From: Burkholderia thailandensis E264
Lineage (GTDB): Bacteria; Pseudomonadota; Gammaproteobacteria; Burkholderiales; Burkholderiaceae
Assembly: GCF_000012365.1 (NCBI RefSeq)
Contig: NC_007651.1
Location: 496,001-560,000 of the forward strand
Direction: 5' to 3'
Length of the DNA: 64,000 nucleotides
The notes under the pieces are model-generated. The model did not search any database. It had not been told where the DNA came from and saw only the letters and a list, made by a program, of their open reading frames with translations. Every line of letters starts with the position of its first letter. Positions within the stretch are counted from its first letter, which is position 1. The translations under genes were made by a program, and so were the position numbers. Of the stretch, positions 60,428 to 64,000 are shown one piece after another.

Positions 60428-62008
60428 ATGAATCCATTTTTCGGCACGCAGCGCGAATGGCAGGAAGTACCGGTTCCGGCGCGGGCGTACGCACGGCTCG
60501 ACAACATTCACCTGCCTCATGCGGATGCGCCCGATCGGCAAGCGGCGCTCCGCTTCGATCTGATCGACGCCGACTGGCTCGACGATCAGGCGAGAGCCGA
60601 CAATCCGCTGTTCGATCTCGGGCGTCGGCACCGCATGCACGCTGCGTGGAAGCGCTGGTTCGCCGCCGCGCGGGACGGCGAAGCGGACGACCCGTTCCGC
60701 GCGGCGCCGTTGTATGTGCTCGAGGTGAGCGTGCCGTTCGACGCACGCGAATGGCGCAAGCGTCTCGGTTTGACGCGGGAAGCGATGGCGAACGACGCTC
60801 ACGGCGAAATCCTGGCGGCGTTTCGCCGGCGCTGGTATGAACTGACGGTGTTGCGCGAAGCCGACGCGCGGGCGGGGGCGATGTTCGGCTTGCTCCATCG
60901 CGGCATCGCCGACGAGGGGCTGCGGGTTTGCTGCTTCGCCGCGCTCGCGCCGGCCGCACGTGCGGCCGGGTTGACGGCGCTCGGCACGCTGGCGGGCAGC
61001 CCGGCGCTGACGAGCGCGAGCCTGAAGCCGCTCGTGCGCGACGTGCGGGCGACGTATCTGGGCGTCTACGACGTCGGGCAGGCGAATGCCAATGCGCTGC
61101 TGGGCGGGATACGCGGGCGGGACCTTCATGGGGTGGTTCGGCACGGCGTGTTTCCGACGCTCTATTTCGATCTGGGCATGCCGTTGCAGTCGCAGCGCCA
61201 CACGGCGCCGACGAACGTTCGCTTCTGCTTCACGGACGAACCGGTCATCGTCCTTTCGCACTGGCACGACGATCACCTGGGCGGCGTTTCGTTGCCGACG
61301 GCGCCCGGCTGCCCGAGTGCCGAACAGATGGACTGGATCGTGCCCGACTACTCGCTCGCGACGCGGCACAAGGCGCTGGTGACGGCGATCTGGGCGGCGG
61401 GTGGCAGCGTTCACGTATTCAGCGCGTCGCCGGCCGGCCGGCGGTTGCAGGCCACGACGGCGAGCGGGCATCTGCTGACGCTCACGCGCGGCACCGCGCG
61501 AGATCCGAACAACGGCGGCATCATCATGCAGGTGAGTTCAGTGCAGCCAAAGGCGCGCCGCTCCGCCGATCGCCCCCGAAGCTGGCTGCTGCCCGGCGAC
61601 TGCGAGTACAAGCATTTTCCTTCGACTTTCAAGCCGACGAACGTGATCGCGCTCGTCGCGCCGCATCACGGCGCGGACCTGAAGAAGGGATCGGTTCCGG
61701 TGCCGCCCGCCGCGAGCGGTTATTTGCGGCTCGTCTATTCGTTCGGGCGAGACAACAAGTACGAACATCCGCGTCAGGGCTTCGTCGATGCGCATCATGC
61801 CGCCGGCTGGACCCATCCGGTTGCGGCGGCGACGGGGGCGATCGAATGCGTGTCGGGAAACTGCGTGCGCACGACCAACGAGCATTCGCCGTTGCCCGCG
61901 AAGCCGACGGGCGTGCTGGTGGGATGGTCGAAGGCGCCGCTTTCGGTTCCAGCCTGCACGTTGAGCGGCGGCGCGGCGAGTTGCACGCTGCCGCTCGCGA
62001 AAGTCTGA
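60428..62008 (+). CDS. Metallo-beta-lactamase-fold protein with unknown N-terminal domain
   Basis: A 526-residue protein I cannot assign to a named function. From about residue 205 it has a metallo-beta-lactamase fold of the ComEC/Rec2-like type: VYDVGQANANAL (residue 213 on), the metal motif HWHDDH (His278, His280, Asp282, His283), PGDCEYKHF (Asp391) and APHHGADL (His413/His414). The first 200 residues are an all-new domain with many Arg/Trp and no membrane span. No signal peptide is visible. The C-terminus has two Cys pairs (CVSGNC; CTLSGGAASC). A GGGG site is 8 bases before the ATG. It is the first gene of an accessory region beside an IS element. The metal-binding hydrolase prediction is solid; the substrate is unknown. 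Confidence 0.85.
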   Translation: MNPFFGTQREWQEVPVPARAYARLDNIHLPHADAPDRQAALRFDLIDADWLDDQARADNPLFDLGRRHRMHAAWKRWFAAARDGEADDPFRAAPLYVLEVSVPFDAREWRKRLGLTREAMANDAHGEILAAFRRRWYELTVLREADARAGAMFGLLHRGIADEGLRVCCFAALAPAARAAGLTALGTLAGSPALTSASLKPLVRDVRATYLGVYDVGQANANALLGGIRGRDLHGVVRHGVFPTLYFDLGMPLQSQRHTAPTNVRFCFTDEPVIVLSHWHDDHLGGVSLPTAPGCPSAEQMDWIVPDYSLATRHKALVTAIWAAGGSVHVFSASPAGRRLQATTASGHLLTLTRGTARDPNNGGIIMQVSSVQPKARRSADRPRSWLLPGDCEYKHFPSTFKPTNVIALVAPHHGADLKKGSVPVPPAASGYLRLVYSFGRDNKYEHPRQGFVDAHHAAGWTHPVAAATGAIECVSGNCVRTTNEHSPLPAKPTGVLVGWSKAPLSVPACTLSGGAASCTLPLAKV

Positions 62009-62170
62009 GCTGCCGTCACGGGCGTTCGGTCGATCGATCCGTCGCCGGCGTCGACCGTTCGGGCGAGGCCGGCGATGGCGGCGTTTGGGGCGATGCGTTC
62101 GGCGCTTTCGGTGCGTTCGGTTCGCGGTCGCTGGCGCGACGCGAGCCGGCCGTGACGTTCGCCCGTGTGG

Positions 62171-62422
62171 TCAATCGAACGCGCCGGCTTCGAGATCTTT
62201 CCTGAAATGCTGGAGCCAGTCGCTTGCATCGCCGAGCGGATATTCCCGCGTTGCGTGCGTCGAGCGTCGGGTGATCGTGACGAAGCCGGTCTGGCCGATG
62301 TTCTCGTCGCCCTTCGGATCCGTCGTGTCCGTCTCGCGAAGGGTGAAGTCACTCCCCGACAGTCCGCGGCCGTGCAGCGCCGCGAGATATCCGTCGTGTT
62401 CGTTCGGTTCGATCAATCGCAT
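62171..62422 (-). CDS. Small unknown protein (83 aa)
   Basis: An 83-residue acidic protein, beginning MRLIEPNEHDGYLAAL and ending WLQHFRKDLEAGAFD, preceded by a GGGAG site 7 bases upstream. Natural-looking composition and a good start support it as real. The pattern FTLRETDTTDP...GFVTITRRSTHATREYPLGDASDW resembles a small family sometimes labelled transcriptional regulator in Burkholderia genomes, but no DNA-binding fold is evident and I do not adopt that label. It is convergent with the metallo-hydrolase gene. Confidence 0.7.
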   Translation of the reverse strand: MRLIEPNEHDGYLAALHGRGLSGSDFTLRETDTTDPKGDENIGQTGFVTITRRSTHATREYPLGDASDWLQHFRKDLEAGAFD

Positions 62423-62594
62423 GATTGCGCTCCCGTGCGTGCGGTGTTTGATGAGCGTGTGTTTGCGCGTATCGCGGCGGTGAAGCCATCGCCGGCGGCG
62501 CGTGCTCGTTTGCGCCGGCCGCCGAATGACGGCGGTTTGCCTGTCTCGCGTGGCTGCGTGCGCTGCACGATGATTGCGCGAAGCGGGAAGGGCG

Positions 62595-62912
62595 TTATCG
62601 ACGCAGGCCCTTCATGTTTTCCGCTTCCATCGCCGCTCGCCATTCCTCGCGCGCCTCGATCGGGTCCATCTCGTCTTCGACCGACGACATCGCGCGTTCG
62701 GCGACGGCCCGCGCTTCGTCCGACAGGAAATCGGAATCGGCGGCCTCGTCTTCGGGCGGCAGCATCATGTCGCGAATCATCGCCTCCAGTTCCGGCGTGT
62801 CCCACGGCAGGCCGCGCTGCGTTCGGACCTTGATGTAATGCATGACTTCAGCGTTCTGCTCGGGCGTCAACGGCAAGCCGCGGAAGGTGCTTTCAGGGTC
62901 GGGAGCAATCAT
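62595..62912 (-). CDS. Small unknown acidic protein (105 aa)
   Basis: A 105-residue, mostly helical and strongly acidic protein: LPLTPEQNAEVMHYIKVRTQRGLPWDTPELEAMIRDMMLPPEDEA, ending in EEWRAAMEAENMKGLRR. A GGAG site lies 8 bases before the ATG. No family is recognised. Its acidic helical character and 172-base distance to the next small gene on the same strand fit an adaptor, antitoxin or immunity-like role, but this is speculation. Confidence 0.7.
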   Translation of the reverse strand: MIAPDPESTFRGLPLTPEQNAEVMHYIKVRTQRGLPWDTPELEAMIRDMMLPPEDEAADSDFLSDEARAVAERAMSSVEDEMDPIEAREEWRAAMEAENMKGLRR

Positions 62913-63300
62913 GATGTGTTCTCCGGCTTTGGCGGCTTTAGTGTAGCGCTGTGGCTGGGGGGAGGGGATAGGGGAGGTTGATGGTTGTCGGGTTGGGGGC
63001 GTTGTTTGCGAGCCTCTTCAACTTGAGCGGGGCAAAGCGGCTTCGCCAGAGTTTGTTCGTTATGGAGGATTGGCTGCTATCGACCCTCTTCGGCCGTTGC
63101 GACGCGATGTGCCGAACGGCGGGTACGGTCAAGGAGCCGATATCGCGCGATTGCCTGACCAGAAGCGCAATATGACGAAGAATGGCCGGGTGCAGATCGG
63201 CGGCTTTCGGCGCACCCCTGCAGAAAGCAGAAATCGAGGTATGAGATTCGAATGGCAAATCGCGGCCGGGGTGGGCATGAAAATCTCCCGCGGGAACAAA
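62913..63300. other. Accessory intergenic DNA with a G-rich tract
   Basis: The 388 bases have lower and more irregular GC than the core and no convincing gene. A G-rich run on the plus strand near 62957-63000 contains GGGGGGAGGGGATAGGGG followed by more G-runs, a possible G-quadruplex. Confidence 0.45.
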
Positions 63301-63510
63301 TCAAATGCTTTTCGAAGCGCTTCGTTTGGCGCGTGTCGCCCGCTTCTTCTCGCCCGGCGCGACGACCTGGGAGACGTTGAAGGTCTCGACGATCGGCTGG
63401 GGGCCCATCGCGGATTGCTCGCGGATTGTGCGAGCGAGCTCGCGCAGGCGCGTGAGGACCGTTTCATACGGGATGAAGGTTTTGCCGTCCTCGAGCAGCC
63501 AACCCTCTTT
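63301..63510 (-). pseudogene. 3' remnant of a gene cut by the insertion sequence
   Basis: An open minus-strand frame with natural composition runs from the IS border to a TGA at 63301. It starts KEGWLLEDGKTFIPYETVL, continues with LTRLRELARTIREQSAMGP and ends in a basic tail (EKKRATRAKRSASKSI). It has no start codon of its own, so it is the C-terminal 69 residues of a protein whose front lies beyond the IS or is lost. No family is recognised; the Lys/Arg/Ala-rich tail suggests nucleic-acid contact. Confidence 0.7.
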
Positions 63511-64000
63511 GGACGTGTCAGGAATTTCGTGTGCTGAGGCCGGTTAAAGGTCTCAGTTGATGGCGGAGGTGAATCGCTCGCCGAACAGAATGGCGAACTG
63601 ATTAACTGCTTGCCGCCAAGTGATAGGCGGCATCTTCCAATCCTTTTCGATGTTGCGCAAGGCCAGATACAGCAGTTTGCTGGCGGCTTCGTCGCTCGGG
63701 AAGTGGCCGCGGTTCTTGACGATCTTGCGCAACTGCATGTGCATGCTCTCGATAGCGTTTGTCGTATATACGATTCGACGCACCTCCGGCGGATAGGCAA
63801 AGAAGGGAATCACCTGTTCCCATTGGCGCTGCCACATGGCCGCGACGGTAGGGAATTTGCGGCCCCACTCGCTCTGCGCAAAGGCGTCGAGCGCCGCTGC
63901 CGCCGCCTCGGCCGTGGCGGCCTGGTAGATCGGCTTGATCGCGGCAGCCAGCGGCTTGCGATCCTTCCAGCTCGCCAGATTCAGCGAATTGCGGATCAGA
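63511..64000 (-). mobile_element. IS256-family insertion sequence (right part outside window)
   Basis: The element end is placed at 63511, where GGACGTGTCAGGAATTTCGTG begins, the type of terminal inverted repeat found in IS256 relatives; the interrupted frame on its left stops there. It contains a mutator-type transposase running off the right edge. The expected 8-9 base target duplicate on this side would be around 63502-63510 (ACCCTCTTT). Confidence 0.8.
63553..64000 (-). CDS. IS256-family transposase (5' end outside window)
   Basis: The C-terminal 148 residues of a mutator-type DDE transposase, open to the window edge. It includes IRNSLNLASWKDRKPLAAAIK, WGRKFPTVAAMWQRQWEQVIPFFAYPPEVRRIVYTTNAIE (the catalytic Glu in TTNAIESMHMQLRK) and NRGHFPSDEAASKLLYLALRNIEKDW. 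Nothing in the visible part is broken, so the element may be active. The first two catalytic Asp lie beyond the window. Confidence 0.93.
   Translation of the reverse strand, partial: LIRNSLNLASWKDRKPLAAAIKPIYQAATAEAAAAALDAFAQSEWGRKFPTVAAMWQRQWEQVIPFFAYPPEVRRIVYTTNAIESMHMQLRKIVKNRGHFPSDEAASKLLYLALRNIEKDWKMPPITWRQAVNQFAILFGERFTSAIN

Noticed and set aside
62938..63258. 106-codon minus-strand frame in the accessory gap
   Set aside because: Begins without a ribosome site, shows a random composition and covers the G-rich tract.

Overview
The window is chromosomal DNA of very high GC content from a Burkholderia, most likely of the pseudomallei/thailandensis group. This is inferred from gene order and protein character (an EIIA-HPr-EI fusion beside NagE, a cydP-cydA-cydB-cydX cluster, the lptCAB-rpoN-hpf-ptsN-hprK-rapZ string, a betaproteobacterial rpoH with a CIRCE operator). 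No database search was possible. About 60 kb is conserved core genome with one dominant frame per locus. The last 4 kb (from about 60.1 kb) is accessory and ends inside an IS256-family insertion sequence.

Layout. 1-7.5 kb: amino-sugar uptake and use (PTS fusion enzyme, NagE, secreted GH20 hexosaminidase). 7.8-11.2 kb: cytochrome bd oxidase with two small accessory subunits. 11.5-13.9 kb: heat-shock sigma factor rpoH under a perfect CIRCE element, lipid A deacylase pagL, and an NTF2-like protein. 14.1-16.1 kb: leuA preceded by a previously unannotated leader peptide rich in rare CTA leucine codons. 16.2-24.4 kb: a GNAT enzyme and the nitrate/nitrite assimilation operon nirB-nirD-nasA-ybiB behind a sigma-54 promoter. 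24.7-28.6 kb: maiA, ftsY, rsmD, coaD and ferredoxin. 28.7-35.9 kb: hisC, then (reading leftwards) TPR protein-lolB-ispE-tRNA-Gln-prs-rplY-pth. 36-37.9 kb: mutM-mutY. 38.3-47.5 kb: envelope and PTS-Ntr genes kdsD-kdsC-lptC-lptA-lptB-rpoN-hpf-ptsN-hprK-rapZ plus a Lon N-domain protein. 47.6-52.8 kb: Kef-type antiporter, apt, LysE exporter, Nudix, purU. 53-59.3 kb: AI-2E-type permease, uvrA, MFS transporter, ssb. 59.4-64 kb: dienelactone hydrolase, then an unassigned metallo-beta-lactamase-fold protein, two small unknown proteins, a gene remnant and the insertion sequence.

Connections. Both ends of nitrogen control are present: rpoN lies at 42-44 kb, and a well-matched sigma-54 promoter drives nirBD-nasA. 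PtsN and HprK act on the PTS phosphorelay to which the fusion enzyme at the left edge also belongs. LptA/B/C, KdsC/D, PagL and LolB are all outer-membrane or LPS biogenesis functions. The most original observations are the leuA leader peptide, which appears to be on a leaderless transcript, and the accessory metallo-hydrolase region beside the IS element.
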